A stretch of 64,000 nucleotides of DNA. It comes from Antilocapra americana (taxonomy: Eukaryota > Chordata > Mammalia > Artiodactyla > Antilocapridae). Shown piece after piece: positions 42,522-53,895 of this stretch; position 1 is the first letter of the stretch, and each line of letters begins with the position of its first letter. Position numbers and translations under genes: made by a program. The notes below the pieces were generated by a model. That model had not been told where the DNA came from. It saw only the letters and a list, made by a program, of their open reading frames with translations, and ran no database searches. The DNA is taken from positions 7,207,969 through 7,271,968 of the forward strand of contig ML660774.1 in the NCBI GenBank assembly GCA_007570785.1. The letters are read 5' to 3'.

Positions 42522-42970
42522 TGATGGGTAGAATAATGATCCCCCAAAGATATTTACATCCTAGTCCCCGACACCTGTGAATATGTTACCTTACAGAACA
42601 AAAGGAACTTTGCAGTTAATTTAAGGGAAGAGTATCCTGGACTATCATCTGTAATGTAAGCACAATGGTTGATCTGAGAAAGAGGCAGGAAGGTCTGAGT
42701 CAGAGAAGGAGTTATGACAAAGGAAGCAGAGGTTGAAGTGATGTGAGGCCAGTGAGACAAGAAATGCAGGTGATCTCTCAAACCTGGAGAAGACAAAGAA
42801 ACACATTGTCCCCTGGAGCATCCAGAAGAAACAGAATTCTGCTGACACCTTGATTTTAGTCCAGTGAAACTGATTTTGGACTTCTGACCTCCAAAACTAT
42901 AAGATAATAAATCTGTTGTGCTAAGCCACTCAATCTGTGGTAATTTGTTACAGTAGCAACAGGAAGCTAC
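42522..42970 (+). mobile_element. MLT1-type (ERVL-MaLR) LTR
   Basis: 'AGAATAATGATCCCCCAAAG', 'GACACCTGTGAATATGTTAC', 'GTCTGAGTCAGAGAAGGAGT', 'GCTGACACCTTGATTTTAGT', 'GACTTCTGACCTCCAAAACT' and 'ATAAATCTGTTGTGCTAAGC' are in full LTR order. Near full length, old, with no internal sequence. Confidence 0.75.
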
Positions 42971-43869
42971 TGTAGTTACCTAGTTAATAATGCTTTATCT
43001 TAACTTGTCTGTTACAATAACTGCTGTGATTTGTACCCCTTGACTTGACTGGACTGATTCAAGTAGAATCTGCACATCTAGTTCTGTATTGTTAAAGGGC
43101 TTAGAACTGCTCGATTAGTTTTTGAATCAAAATTCTCAGGTCTCAATTTTCCAAGTTTAACATTAGTTTGTGATGATATACTTAGCATTGAATTTTTGAA
43201 AAATGGTTTTCTTTTCCTATTTGTAAAATTTTGACCTTCTTATCAAGGTGAACTTTATATCATTGACTCTAACATTAAAATACATGAACTAAATTAGAAA
43301 TTATAACAAAGGACACATAAATATAAATTTGTAAGGTTGTCATGACAATCAGGAAAAGAGAGTCTAAGGTCTGTGGTGCTCAGTATGGTTCTTGTCTGGG
43401 AAGCAGTTTAGAACACCTGGCCTGGCTGGGACCCGAAGTCCAGTTGATGATGAGAGGAGCAAATGTTATTTATCTGAACACGAAGGCATAATCCAGTGAC
43501 TGGGAAGTCCAGGAAGACTGGGAGATAGAAGCAGTGCCAATTCTAGGTAAGAATGAAGGAATGAAGGGATGTATAGTGATTCTGGTAACTGAGCTGAATC
43601 CAACATCCAGAAAATGCTCAGCGGATTAGAAGCAAGGTTGCCATCATGGTTTTTAGGAGACAAATAGAGTTCATAGTCCAGGAGGGTATAAAAAGGCAGT
43701 AATAAGCAAGTGAATCCCAAAAGGTCTCTGGAGAAGGAATTGTGACCCCTAGCCTCAAAGGAGATACATGAATATATGCAGTGTTCACTCTGATTTCTGT
43801 ACCATCTGCTCCCCAGTGAGAGGATATACAAGGGCTTCACATCAATTTAGGGGGTCCAAAATGTGTGTA
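42971..43869. other. Stretch without recognised gene or repeat
   Basis: 0.9 kb. The minus-strand frame 43840-43466 (124 codons) is unfamiliar; I do not call it a gene. Confidence 0.35.
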
Positions 43870-44316
43870 TGTATGTGTGTGCACACATATAAAAAGATTT
43901 ACATGTATAAAGATATAAAAATATATATACATATACATGTATATATGTATAAAGAGATTTACTTTAAGGAAGCAGTTAACACTATTATGGAGACCGGCAA
44001 GTCTAAAATCTGCAGGACGGGTCAGCAACTTGGAGATGCAGAAAGAGCTGATACTGCAGTTCAGTTTGAAAGGCCATCCATCCGCTAGCAGAATTCCTTC
44101 CTACTTGAGGGAGATTAGTCTTGTTCTATTAAGACCCTCAACTGGTTGGATAAGACCAACCCACCTTATGGAGCGCTGTCTGCTTTAGACAAAGTCCACC
44201 AATTTAGATGTAAATCTCATCAAAAAAACATCTTCACAGAAACATCCGGACTAACGTCTGCCAAATATTTGGGCATCGTGGCCCAGTCAAACTGACATAT
44301 GAAATTAACCATTACA
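43870..44316 (-). mobile_element. LTR-like repeat bounded by TGTAATGGTTAA, antisense
   Basis: A (TA)-rich segment and 'AAAGAGATTTACTTTAAGGA', then 'GGAGACCGGCAAGTCTAAAA', 'AAGACCCTCAACTGGTTGGA', 'TCGTGGCCCAGTCAAACTGA' and 'GAAATTAACCATTACA'. This is the reverse complement of the same family as 60782-61200. Probably a MaLR/ERVL-class LTR; name uncertain. Confidence 0.55.
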
Positions 44317-45389
44317 ACCTTCTTGCCTAACTACCGAGGGAGAGGATATTACATTTTAAGATCAGAGGATATTAACATAGTTTTTCTTTCTTACCATACT
44401 CTGAAGATAACAGAACAATTTGAGAAGTAAATTATGTAGTGTGGTCTTCGAACACAGGCTCTCAGCTTAAACTCAATTTTACTTTGTTTCAAGGCTTAAA
44501 AAATTATAATTATAGTAGAATGTCACACATTTATAAAGGAATAATCTGGGGAACTTTCTCTTATATAATGTAATTGCAAAAACAAAAATCTTCCCCCTGG
44601 GGTGTCAGTGTTGAGAAGCAAAAGCTTCTATAAAGCACATGTATATTTTTTGTCTAAAGGAGAGGCAACTGTATGAAACATAAGACCATTGGTTACAGCA
44701 GAGAGACAGAGAAGGAAGTGAGAATTCATAGCTGAAGCAAACAGTATCCACCAGCCCTCTGATTGCTTTCCATGTCATCAGCAAACATCTGAGTATCACT
44801 TAGTGTTTGGGCAAAGCAGTGCCACGCACGCCTCCATAGCCCCTGAAGGTATTTTAGTCCTGGAGCACAGGACAATAATTTTAAAAATAACTGACTTTTA
44901 TGAAATTGACTTATCTTCAGTACGACATTGAATCTACAAAAGAGAGAGAACAGCTACTGATTGGATTGAGATGGAAAACTGAGTGTACGTTTCTACCCTT
45001 GTGTGAATCACCCAGAAAAAAATACCTTAAAACCTTAAAAGAATGAATTAAAAAGACACATAAAATAAGCATAACCAGAAAGCTTACAACTTTTAGAAAT
45101 TCATGAATGATAAAAATCAGATGGGATCATATTAACCGAGGAAAGCCTAATCCAGAACACAAACAGAAGATAGCTCTGGGGTCAGGAGAACTCCTGGCAG
45201 AATTCAAACTCAGAGTCAAGGGATCAAGGAGCAGAAGTAACTGAGGAAAGAAGCAAGTGAACAATAGAGAGAGATGGATCCCTCATCCTTTCTCCTCTTG
45301 TGAGGAGCAAAAGCATCAGCAGAGTTTAGCACCTGCTTACAGCTGGACTGGTCAACTGGAGCACAGGATCTGAGCCTCTGTCCCCAGAG
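44317..45389. other. AT-rich stretch without recognised gene
   Basis: About 1.1 kb, dense stops in all frames, no ruminant repeat, nothing nameable. Confidence 0.4.
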
Positions 45390-45870
45390 AGATCTGAGAT
45401 GTGTGTTAGATGTCCAAAGGTGATGTCATATCGGCTACTGTAAATCTGACTGTGGAACTCAGGAAAGGTAGGGGCTGAAGAGACAATCTGAAGTCACCAT
45501 GTCTGCCTGTGCTCATGCTCAGTTATGTCCGATTCTTTGTGACCCCATGGACGGGAGCCCACTGAGCTCCTCTGTCCATGGGATTTCCCAGGCAAGGATA
45601 CTGGAGTCGGTTGTCATTTCCTCCTCCAGGGCATCTTCCTGACCCAAGGATCAAACCTGCATCTCCTGTGTCTCCTGCATTGCAGGCAGATTTTTACCCA
45701 CTTAAAGACATGAGACTAGATGAGATCACCTAGGAAAATAATGTGTACAAAGAAGAGGGACCAAGACTGAACCCCAGGACACCCCAAAGTCTGGAGGTAT
45801 GTGTGACATTGAAACAACCAGTTAGTCATTTAACTATGTGAAAAAATGAATGGCATGTGTCACTGACCGT
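45390..45870 (+). mobile_element. Old L2-like block split by Bov-tA
   Basis: 'GTGTGTTAGATGTCCAAAGG' and 'CTGTGGAACTCAGGAAAGGT' to the left, 'GACATGAGACTAGATGAGAT', 'GACCAAGACTGAACCCCAGG' and 'ACACCCCAAAGTCTGGAGG' to the right. Same old repeat class as 23.59 and 56.4 kb. Confidence 0.4.
45507..45700 (-). mobile_element. Bov-tA SINE, antisense, head lost
   Basis: 'GTGCTCATGCTCAGTTATGT', 'CCCATGGACGGGAGCCCACT', 'CAAGGATACTGGAGTCGGTT', 'GCATTGCAGGCAGATTTTTA'. It stops before the end of the tRNA-like head. Confidence 0.92.
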
Positions 45871-46190
45871 TATGCAGAAGGGGGCTCGCCTATATAGAAC
45901 AGAGCTAGAACATAATCTAATTCCCTAGCAAATCCAGGGCAACCTAACTGGGAGCTGTTTGAGGAGAAGAGACAGCCTGCTCAGTTTTGTATATCTGAGC
46001 TTCCACACAATAGGCACTTGATAAATGTTTAATTAATAAATCTGTAAATTTATAAATAAACTTTGCATTGTTTGGGGAGAATTCAGACCAAATTTCTAAT
46101 TGTTGTTAACCATTTTTCTCCACCCACCTCAATGGTTGCTCTCCATTTTGGTCCCTTTGAAATTAATGTCTAGAAACATACCTTTTAGAT
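45871..46190. other. Short AT-rich stretch, nothing recognised
   Basis: A MIR/L2-type 3' phrase (ACAATAGGCACTTGATAAAT) lies near 46007; otherwise nothing nameable. Confidence 0.4.
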
Positions 46191-46688
46191 TTCAGTTCAG
46201 TTCAGTCACTCAGTCGTGTCCGACTCTTTGCGACCCCATGAACCGCAGCATGCTAGGCCTCCCTGTCCATCACCAACTCCCGGAGTTTACCCAAACTCAC
46301 ATCTGTTGAGCTGGTGATGCCATCCAGCCATCTCATCCTCTGTCGTCCCCTTCTTCTCCTGCCCTCAATCTTTCCCAGAATCAGGGTATTTTCAAATGAG
46401 TCAGTTCTTCACATCAGGTGGCCAAAGTATTGGAGTTTCAGCTTCAACATCAGTCCTTCCAATGAACACTCAGGGCTGATCTCCTTTAGGATGGACTGGT
46501 TGGATCTCCTTGCAGTCCAAGGGACTCTCAAGAGTCTTCTCCAACACCACAATTTAAAAGCATCAATTCTTCAGCACTCAGCATTCTTTATGATCCAACT
46601 CTCACATCCATACATGACTACTGGAAAAACCATAGCCTTGACTAGAGGGACCTTTGTTGACAAAGTAATGTCTCTGAGTTTTAATAGG
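46191..46688 (-). mobile_element. BovB LINE 3' end, antisense
   Basis: (TTCAG)n tail complement at 46190-46206, 'ACTCAGTCGTGTCCGACTCT', 'GCCAAAGTATTGGAGTTTCA', 'CAGTCCAAGGGACTCTCAAG', ending 'AAAGTAATGTCTCTGAGTTT'. About 500 bp of the 3'-most part with a short C-terminal coding relic. Confidence 0.95.
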
Positions 46689-47087
46689 GTTTTACATAAT
46701 AAAAGCCCTCCTCATGTTTACCTACCTCAATATTAAATTACCATTTTGTCACTTTATTTCTAATTTTCCATCTGCACTAATTTCACTTTTCCATCAAGAT
46801 CTTTTTGAGAAAAGTATGGGATAAGAAAATATTCCATCTATGGTCTCCTCTAAGGATGATGATGGAAGGTGTTTATCTGAGAAGAGTTGTGACTACATGG
46901 TTCACCTACTTTCTCCCAAAAGAAGGTCTGACCTCTCGGCTGACCTCTGAGCTTGATTTCATTAAAGGAACCAGCAGGTTTCCTTGTACTATTTTAATGA
47001 AACTGTAACAATACTCACATCCTTCCAGAATTCCAATGTCTATTTAGATTTCAATGAAGAGCACTTGATTGTTTATTGATGTTAGTT
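46689..47087. other. Short stretch without recognised feature
   Basis: AT-rich, no gene and no repeat family recognised. Confidence 0.35.
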
Positions 47088-47099
47088 ATTGCTGATGGT

Positions 47100-47314
47100 G
47101 GGCTTCTCTGGTGGTTCAGACTGAAAGGAATCTGCCTGCAATGCGGGAGATCCAGATTCAATCCCAGGGTTGGGAAGATGCCCTGGAGAAGGGAGTGGCT
47201 ACCCAATCCAGTATTCTTGCCTCAGAATCCCATGCCCAGAGGAGCCTATAGTCCGTGGGGTCGCAAAGAGTCAGACATGACTAGCAACTAACACAGACAC
47301 ACAGACCCACACAC
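47100..47314 (+). mobile_element. Bov-tA SINE, full length
   Basis: Head 'GGGCTTCTCTGGTGGTTCAG', 'GATTCAATCCCAGGGTTGGG', body 'ATCCAGTATTCTTGCCTCAG' (with a small deletion), tail 'GACATGACTAGCAACTAACA'. Perfect target duplication ATTGCTGATGGT at 47088-47099 and 47315-47326. Confidence 0.96.
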
Positions 47315-47326
47315 ATTGCTGATGGT

Positions 47327-49069
47327 AGCAGCCACCTGCAAAGAGAGGAGATAAAGCAGGCCAGAAATAGATGCAAAAGAAAAAATGTACTGTGGAATAT
47401 TCCCATGCCGAAAAATACAGCTCTAGCTCAATTTTTTAGAAATTCAGAGATTTCCATTTTACAAATTTATAACAATTCAACCCAATCCTCATTCTTAGGC
47501 ACTAAATTTTCTCCAATCATAAACATCAGTTGCAGACAGTTTTCAAACTTAGTTTGATTATTTTCTTGGGAAGGAGATTAGTAGTTTAAAGGACATGCGT
47601 CTGAAAGGGGTTTCGATAGATATTGCCAAATGACTCTTCAGAAACGTTATTCTAGCTCAAATTCCCATTACCAGTGAACTCCTTTTCGACACTATTGCTA
47701 ACTTAAGGCATTATGATTTTTTTAAATATTTGTCAATTATATGGGTGAAAAGGTGAAACTGTTCTATTTTTATATTTCTTTGTTTACATTTTTCAGACTT
47801 TTATTAAGGTGCTCTTTACCAAGCTGTTAAAGATGCAAGAAGGAAAACAGAATAAAGTGCCTTTTCTTTGTTCCAGGGTGCCTTGTACAGCAGCTGATTT
47901 TGCCCAACAGGCTTCCAAGCTTCTACTAAGTGCCCCGAGCAGGAAAGTGCTCACATAGCAAACTGCCAACTTGGCTGAGAATCCTGAGCCAGTGTCCCAA
48001 GTGTTCATCTTGCATCAAAATCATGGCCTTTCACAAGATTGCAGAATGGTGTCTTAAGGATGAAGAAATATCTCTCTTTTAAACAGACTTTATCTAATGA
48101 TGAAAGGTTTGTGCTGTTGGGAATGTGTTGGGTTAAATAAACAACCCTGTAGAAAGCAGGATGTGAAAAGCAGTTCCAACAGCAAGAAGCTCTTTGCTTT
48201 GGAAGACAAAGGTCAATCAAGAGCCTAGTCTTTACATGCCCCCTCTCAGGATTTCACAGGGAATTTTATAACTCTGAAGTTGATAAAAAGATCTCTTTTG
48301 CAGCACCTGCAGTCTGGGTTTGTGGTTCATTCTTGCCGCTTGCATTACTGTGAAAGGTGCAGGCTGTGCACAGTGGGATGAAGGCTTTGGGGTTTTAGAG
48401 GACTACAAGCGAGAGTGGATCATGGCTCCAAAAGCAGAAAATGGCATTCTATCACACAGTCAATGAAGTGCCTGGGTCTTCTCTAAAGGAACAGAAATTA
48501 TTGCCTAGGGCCATCGTTTTATTTAAAAGGGGAGAAAATCCACTTCCAATTCAGATAGGATATTAAGGGCTGTAGAAAAGAGAATGCAAGGCAATGGAGT
48601 GAAGACAAAATGATGATGAAATACAGAACCAAACCTATTGAAGTGTGGGAGAGGTATGGCATCATATTCAAGCCACAACAAAGCACTTTGCTTATAGCAA
48701 AAATGCACTTAGCTGCCAATGCTCAGTGGTGTCTACGTCAGGATGGCTTCTTCCAAGCCCAGTGCGTGGCCTCAGTGAGTTCCCTCATGCTGACCCCTAC
48801 CAGCCCAGCAGGAACAGCCCCTTCAGGAGACAGGACAGGACTGCCTTTTAGAGCCTGCAGACCTCAGAATGTACCTCAGACAGACTCCTCAGAGCAGGAT
48901 AACAGCTAGCCCAGTGGGGCTCCACCAGACACCCTGCTCCGTCACTCTCCCTCCAATGCACTTCCTCCCCTCACCCGGTGCCTCTCTGGCCCCTTCTCCT
49001 ATCAGCTGCTCCTCTATGGGAGCAGGAGGAACTCTCACTATGTACAAAAGTATATTCATAGATGAAATA
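47327..49069. other. Longest repeat-poor stretch, no gene recognised
   Basis: About 1.7 kb with no ruminant SINE or LINE that I can detect. 47.45-47.77 kb may be very old L1. 47.8-48.5 kb has balanced composition and no repeat landmarks. Frames (47793-48008, minus; 48610-48909, plus) are up to 99 codons and unfamiliar. Confidence 0.35.
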
Positions 49070-49858
49070 TGCCAGGAGAAATATCAATAACCTAAGATAT
49101 GCAGATGACACCACCCTTCTGGCAGAAAGCGAAGAGGAACTAAGAACCTCTTGATGAAGGTGAAAGAGGAGAGTGAAAGAGCTGGCTTAAAACGCAACAT
49201 TCAGAAAACTAAGATCATGGCAACTGGTTCCATCACTTCCTGGCAAATGAATGGGGAAACAGTAACAGATTTTATTTTCTTGGGCTCCAAAATCACTGCA
49301 GATGGTGACTGCAGCCATGAAATGAAAAGATGCCTGCTCCTCGGAAGAAAAGCTATGACAAACCTAGACAGCATATTAAAAAGCAGAGACATTACTTTGC
49401 CAACAAAAGTCCATCTAGTCAAAGCTATGGTTTTTCCAGTAGTTCTGTACAGATGTGAGAGTTGGACCATAAAGAAGGCTGAACGCTGAAGAATTGATGT
49501 TTTTAAACTGTGGTGTTGGAGAAGACTCTTGAGAGTCCCTTGGACTGCAAGGAGATCCAACCAGTCAATCCTAAAGGAAATCAACCCTGAATATTCATTG
49601 GAAGGGCTGATGCTGAAGCTCCAATACTTTGGCCACCTGATGCAGACAGTCAACTCATTGGAAAGACAAGATTCTGGGAAAGATTGAAGGCAGGAGGAGA
49701 AGGGGATGACAGAAGACAAGATGGTTGGATGGCATCACTGACTCAATGGACATGAATTTGAGCAAGCTCCGAGATGTTGGAGGACAGAAAAGCCTTGAGT
49801 GCTGCAGTCTGTGGGGTCACAAAGAGTTGGACATGACTGAGCGACTGAACAACAATAA
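49070..49858 (+). mobile_element. BovB LINE 3' part
   Basis: Begins 'GCCAGGAGAAATATCAATAA'. YADD codons are intact at 49098-49109, just inside the left end, and the frame 49151-49489 (112 codons) continues the C-terminal region. Motif A is absent. The 3' tail is AACAACAATAA-type. Inactive. Confidence 0.95.
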
Positions 49859-50055
49859 AGGCTTCTAGAGATGGGGAGCCACTGATAGGGACAGAGATGA
49901 AACAAAATCAGCTATGAGTTGATAATTGCTAAAAATGATCACATATACATGAAGGTCAGTACACCAATGTTTCACCTATATTTGAAATTTTTCCATAACA
50001 AAATACTTTTTAAAAATCATGAGACAATGGAAAAAACAACAGTCAAAATTTCTCT
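49859..50055. other. Short stretch, nothing recognised
   Basis: No feature nameable. Confidence 0.3.
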
Positions 50056-50068
50056 AAAAATCAGGGTG

Positions 50069-50196
50069 TGGAAATTCCCTGGCTGACCAGTGGTTAAAAT
50101 ACCATGCTTCCACTGCAGGGGCCACAGGTTTGATCCCTAGTCAAGGAACTAAGATCCTGCAAGCTGCATGGTGCAGCCAAAATAAATAAATAAGAT
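50069..50196 (+). mobile_element. CHR-2-type SINE, full length
   Basis: 'GAAATTCCCTGGCTGACCAG', 'ACCATGCTTCCACTGCAGGG', 'GTTTGATCCCTAGTCAAGGA', 'GCATGGTGCAGCCAAAATAA', tail (AAAT)n. Perfect 13-bp target duplication AAAAATCAGGGTG at 50056-50068 and 50197-50209. Confidence 0.95.
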
Positions 50197-50339
50197 AAAA
50201 ATCAGGGTGAAGGGAACTAGGAGGTTTCTACAGAGCACTGATCTGGTGTCCTGTGCATGGCTTTTGGTTGATAATTATGAGCACTAGTGTAAATTATTAG
50301 AACAATGATGTGAGAAGCCTGTAATAGAGAAACTCAGTA

Positions 50340-50435
50340 GACAAAGCCAGTCCAGGAATCTACCTTTGAATAAACACTCCAGATTATTCAGAAGCAGGTG
50401 GCCCAAGGGCCACAGTTTGAGGAATTCTTCACTGA
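50340..50435 (+). mobile_element. MER5A-type relic
   Basis: 'AATAAACACTCCAGATTATT', 'AGAAGCAGGTGGCCCAAGGG' and 'CCACAGTTTGAGGAATTCTT' resemble the MER5A 3' part (phrase order 'GGACCACACTTTGAGAA'). Confidence 0.4.
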
Positions 50436-50828
50436 TGAGCCTGATTTTCAGCTTCCAATTGGGTTCATTTTCCTTATTCTAGCAAGGCCACTCTAACAGT
50501 AGGATATGGGCAATTAACTAAACTTTCTGCATTGGCCCAAAGGTTTGAAAACTGTGATGATGTGTAAGTGCTATGCACCGAATTACTGCACCCTCAACAT
50601 ATCCCTATTTATGACAGAACAATCTTCATAGTTCTTAGAAATCAGTATGCACCTGAATAAAAAAATCACCAGTTTGAATCACATTGCTAGAAGATTTAAG
50701 AGAAAAACTATTAATTATTAGAAAGAAAAGATAGCAAAATAACAAAAGTTCCTAGTATCGATTAAAGCTCTTAATTTAAAGATTTTTTTAACTTACATCA
50801 CTTTATTGGAACAAAATATTAATATTCT
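50436..50828. other. AT-rich stretch, nothing recognised
   Basis: No gene or repeat family recognised. Confidence 0.35.
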
Positions 50829-50841
50829 AGCATTTCTTTGG

Positions 50842-51966
50842 ATCACTGAAAAAGAAAGAGAGTTCCAGAAAAACATCTACTTCTTCTTTATTGACTACAC
50901 CAAAGTCTTTGACTGTGTGGATCACAACAAACTGTGGAAAATTCTTTAAGAGATGGGAATACCAGACCACCTACCTGCCTCCAGAGAAATCTGTATGCAG
51001 GTCAAGAAGCAACAGTTAGAACTGGACATGGAACAACAGACTGATTCCAAATTAGGAAAGGAGTATGTCAAGGCTGTATATTGTCACCCTGCTTGTTTAA
51101 CTTCTATTCAGAGTATATCATGCAAAATGTCAGGGTGGATGAGGCACAAGCTGGCATCAAGATTGCCGGGAGAAATATCAATAACATCAGATACACATAG
51201 GACACCACCCTTATGGCAGAAAGTGATGAAGAACTAAAGAGCCTCTTGATGAAAGTGAAAGAGAAGAGTGAAAATGTTGGCTTAAAGCTCAACATTCAGA
51301 AAACTAAGATCATGGCAACTGGTCCCATCACTTCATGGGAAATAGATGCAGAAACAATGGAAACTGTGACAGACTTTATTTTGGGTGGTTCCAAAATCAC
51401 TGCAGATGGTGATTGCAGTCATGAAATTAAAAGACACTTGCTCCTTGGAAGAACAGCTATGACAAACCTAGAACATATTAAAAAGCAGAGACATTACTTT
51501 GCCAACAAAGGTCCGTCTAATCAAAGCTATGGTTTTTCCAGTAGTCATATATGGATGTAAGAGTTAGACTATAAACAGGGCTGAGAATTGATGCTTTTGA
51601 ACTGTGGTGTTGGAGAAGACTCTTGAGAGTCCCTTGGACTGCAAGGAGATACAACCAGTCCATCCTAAAGGAAATCTGTCCTGAATATTCATTGGAATGG
51701 CTGATGCTGAAGCTGAAACTCCAATACTTTGCCCAATTGATGTGAAGAACTGATTCATTGGAAAAGACCTTGAAGCTGGGAAAGATTGAAGGCAGGAGGA
51801 GAAGGGGACGACAGAGGATGAGAGGGTGGGATGCCATCACCAACTCAATTGATGTGAGTCTGAGTAAACTCCGGGAGTTGGTGATGGACAGGGAAGCCTG
51901 GTGTGCTGCAGTCCATGGGACCACAAAGAGTCAGACACGACTGAGTGACTGAACTGAGCTGAATTG
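50842..51966 (+). mobile_element. BovB LINE 3' part with RT motif A
   Basis: Begins within the RT domain: nucleotides near 50884-50925 encode FIDYTKVFDCVDHN, with Val for the usual Ala in KAFD. The YADD box is destroyed: the corresponding codons at 51192-51203 read Y-T-stop-D. Coding relics at 50953-51237 and 51213-51560. The tail is CTGAACTGAGCTGA-type. Perfect 13-bp target duplication AGCATTTCTTTGG at 50829-50841 and 51967-51979. Confidence 0.96.
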
Positions 51967-52084
51967 AGCATTTCTTTGGCAGGTCCAGGGAGCCAAGTCG
52001 GGTTCTGGGGAAGAGATTAACCAACAGTATTCCCCTTTAGGTCACAGTCGCTAATTTTGGATCAAGTCATATATCTGTGACTTT

Positions 52085-52345
52085 GAGAGCAAGGCTATAA
52101 AGGATTTCTCATACCTTGTTTTAGGATTGCAGATGGTCACAACCCTGATGAAGGGAAATTTGTCAATTTCTGTCAAAATTACAAATTCATGTGCCCTTTG
52201 ACCCAGCAATCCTGCCTTGAAGTACTTTCCTGTGGACACAACTCCACACATGTAAATAATATGGCATTGCCACATGGATTGTAATAGCAAACAGCAGGAA
52301 ATAAGCCAACTGCCCATCAGTAGTGGAATGGCTAAATAAGCCATA
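52085..52345 (+). mobile_element. Old L1 3' region relic
   Basis: 'GTGCCCTTTGACCCAGCAAT', 'CCTGCCTTGAAGTACTTTCC', 'GGATTGTAATAGCAAACAGC' and 'CAACTGCCCATCAGTAGTGG' match the usual order of old mammalian L1 3' regions. Confidence 0.6.
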
Positions 52346-53114
52346 TATTTCTTATTTGTTTGATTTTTGTATTAAGAAAAGCTTGAAGGAAGAAGTGAAA
52401 GTGGTTAACAATAGCTAGGGTAACCAAATTGTTTTTTCTGCCTCAATGGGACATTTTTGAGAATGAAAGGGGTCACTATTAACATTTATACCAAGATAAT
52501 AGTAGGTACAGCTTGGGACTGTCCTAGACAAACCAGTCTCTACCTGGAGGGTGGAAATAGGGCTTGGGGGACAGGGTAACTGAAGGCAGGTGGGAATGAC
52601 ACTTCACAAAGTCACCTTGTTACACTGCTTTGACTTTAAATCATGCATGTATATTACCTATGAGAAACAACAAGAATATAACTGAGAAAATATTTATGAA
52701 TATCATAGTCATTGTAAACTTTGTTACTGGATTTTAGTGGTCCTTAATGGTGAATGAGCATTTAATAATCTATCGGCTCCTTATTGGCAGTATTTGAAGA
52801 TCAGACAGAAGCATGAATGGATACAGAACTACGTTATCATAGGTGAAATCTCCAGAAGAGAGAGTAGTTCATCTAACCAGTCTGTCAATCATCCAGCTTT
52901 CAGCAAATAGTCATTGATTACTTTTATGTGGTGGGCTAAGTGAGCGATGGGGAGTCTCTGGTGCTTGGGATAGATCCTGACCTCCTCATTGACCTCTAGA
53001 CAAGTACATAGGAGATGAGAACAGCATGGTGAAGTACACTTGCCAGAAAAATAGCTAAGCTGTGGGTTCATGGGTTTCCCTGAGGAGATTACTGAGCAGT
53101 TGAAAGTGAGTGAA
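52346..53114. other. AT-rich stretch without recognised gene
   Basis: Nothing nameable; short frames only. Confidence 0.35.
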
Positions 53115-53131
53115 AGAAAGAATGGATGAAA

Positions 53132-53246
53132 GGGGACTTCTCTGGTGGTCCAGTGGTTAAGACTCTGAGCTTCCAATGCAGGGGATTTGGGTTTGATCCC
53201 TGATCAGGGAACTAAGATCTCACATGCTGTGTAGAGTGGCAAAAAA
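53132..53246 (+). mobile_element. CHR-2-type SINE
   Basis: 'GGGGACTTCTCTGGTGGTCC', 'GACTCTGAGCTTCCAATGCA', 'GGTTTGATCCCTGATCAGGG', 'AACTAAGATCTCACATGCTG', A-rich tail. Flanked by an approximate duplication, AAGAAAGAATGGATGA near 53115-53130 and AAGAAAGAACAGATAA from about 53247. Confidence 0.9.
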
Positions 53247-53261
53247 AGAAAGAACAGATAA

Positions 53262-53599
53262 ATGAATGCAATCACATAAGATGACCTCTTCTATCACTTT
53301 TAAATGCGCAATTCACTTGCTGTATGACACACTGGGCTACTGCTATTTTGGAAGAATGAGAACGAAAGAAACTCAGTTACTCAACTTTGTAAATGAGAGT
53401 TTGGTAACAGAATAGTCCAGAGTTCTAGATCTGAGTTCCCCTCTGGCCTCTGTGAGATTTTAGGGAAGGTCTAAAGTTTAGAAAACATAAAATAATGGTG
53501 TTGGGCAAATTTTTCTCTATGGTTCTTCTAGATCCATAATTCTCTGTCCAACGTGCAGATTTTTATCTCGGTATTTCCTTTTAGCTCAATAGCAGACAT
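53262..53599. other. Stretch with a possible MIR relic
   Basis: 'AGATCTGAGTTCCCCTCTGG' and 'CTCTGTGAGATTTTAGGGAA' near 53428-53470 suggest a MIR core; the rest is unassigned. Confidence 0.35.
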
Positions 53600-53895
53600 T
53601 TAACTTTCCCATCTCAAGACCTTAGAACACTCTGTCCCCTCTGCTTAGAGTGGCCTTGCTCTCAGTCTTTACCTGGACAGCTCTTCCCCTTCTGCCAGGT
53701 CTCAATTTCACCTTTTCAATGATCACTTATCGAAGTTAAATGTCCTTGTTAGTTTCTATTTCCTTCCCAGATCTCATAATTTCCAGATAATTTATGTGAA
53801 ATTGTAAGCTTTGTAAAGCAGAAACCATGCCTGTTTTGTATCTCTAGGGTCTAGCCCCTGGGATAAGGATATGTTGAATGAGTCAGTGAAAAAGT
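53600..53895 (+). mobile_element. L2 LINE 3' end
   Basis: 'CACTCTGTCCCCTCTGCTTA', 'GACAGCTCTTCCCCTTCTGC', 'AGGTCTCAATTTCACCTTTT', 'AAATTGTAAGCTTTGTAAAG' and 'GATAAGGATATGTTGAATGA' are in L2 3'-end order. Confidence 0.65.
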
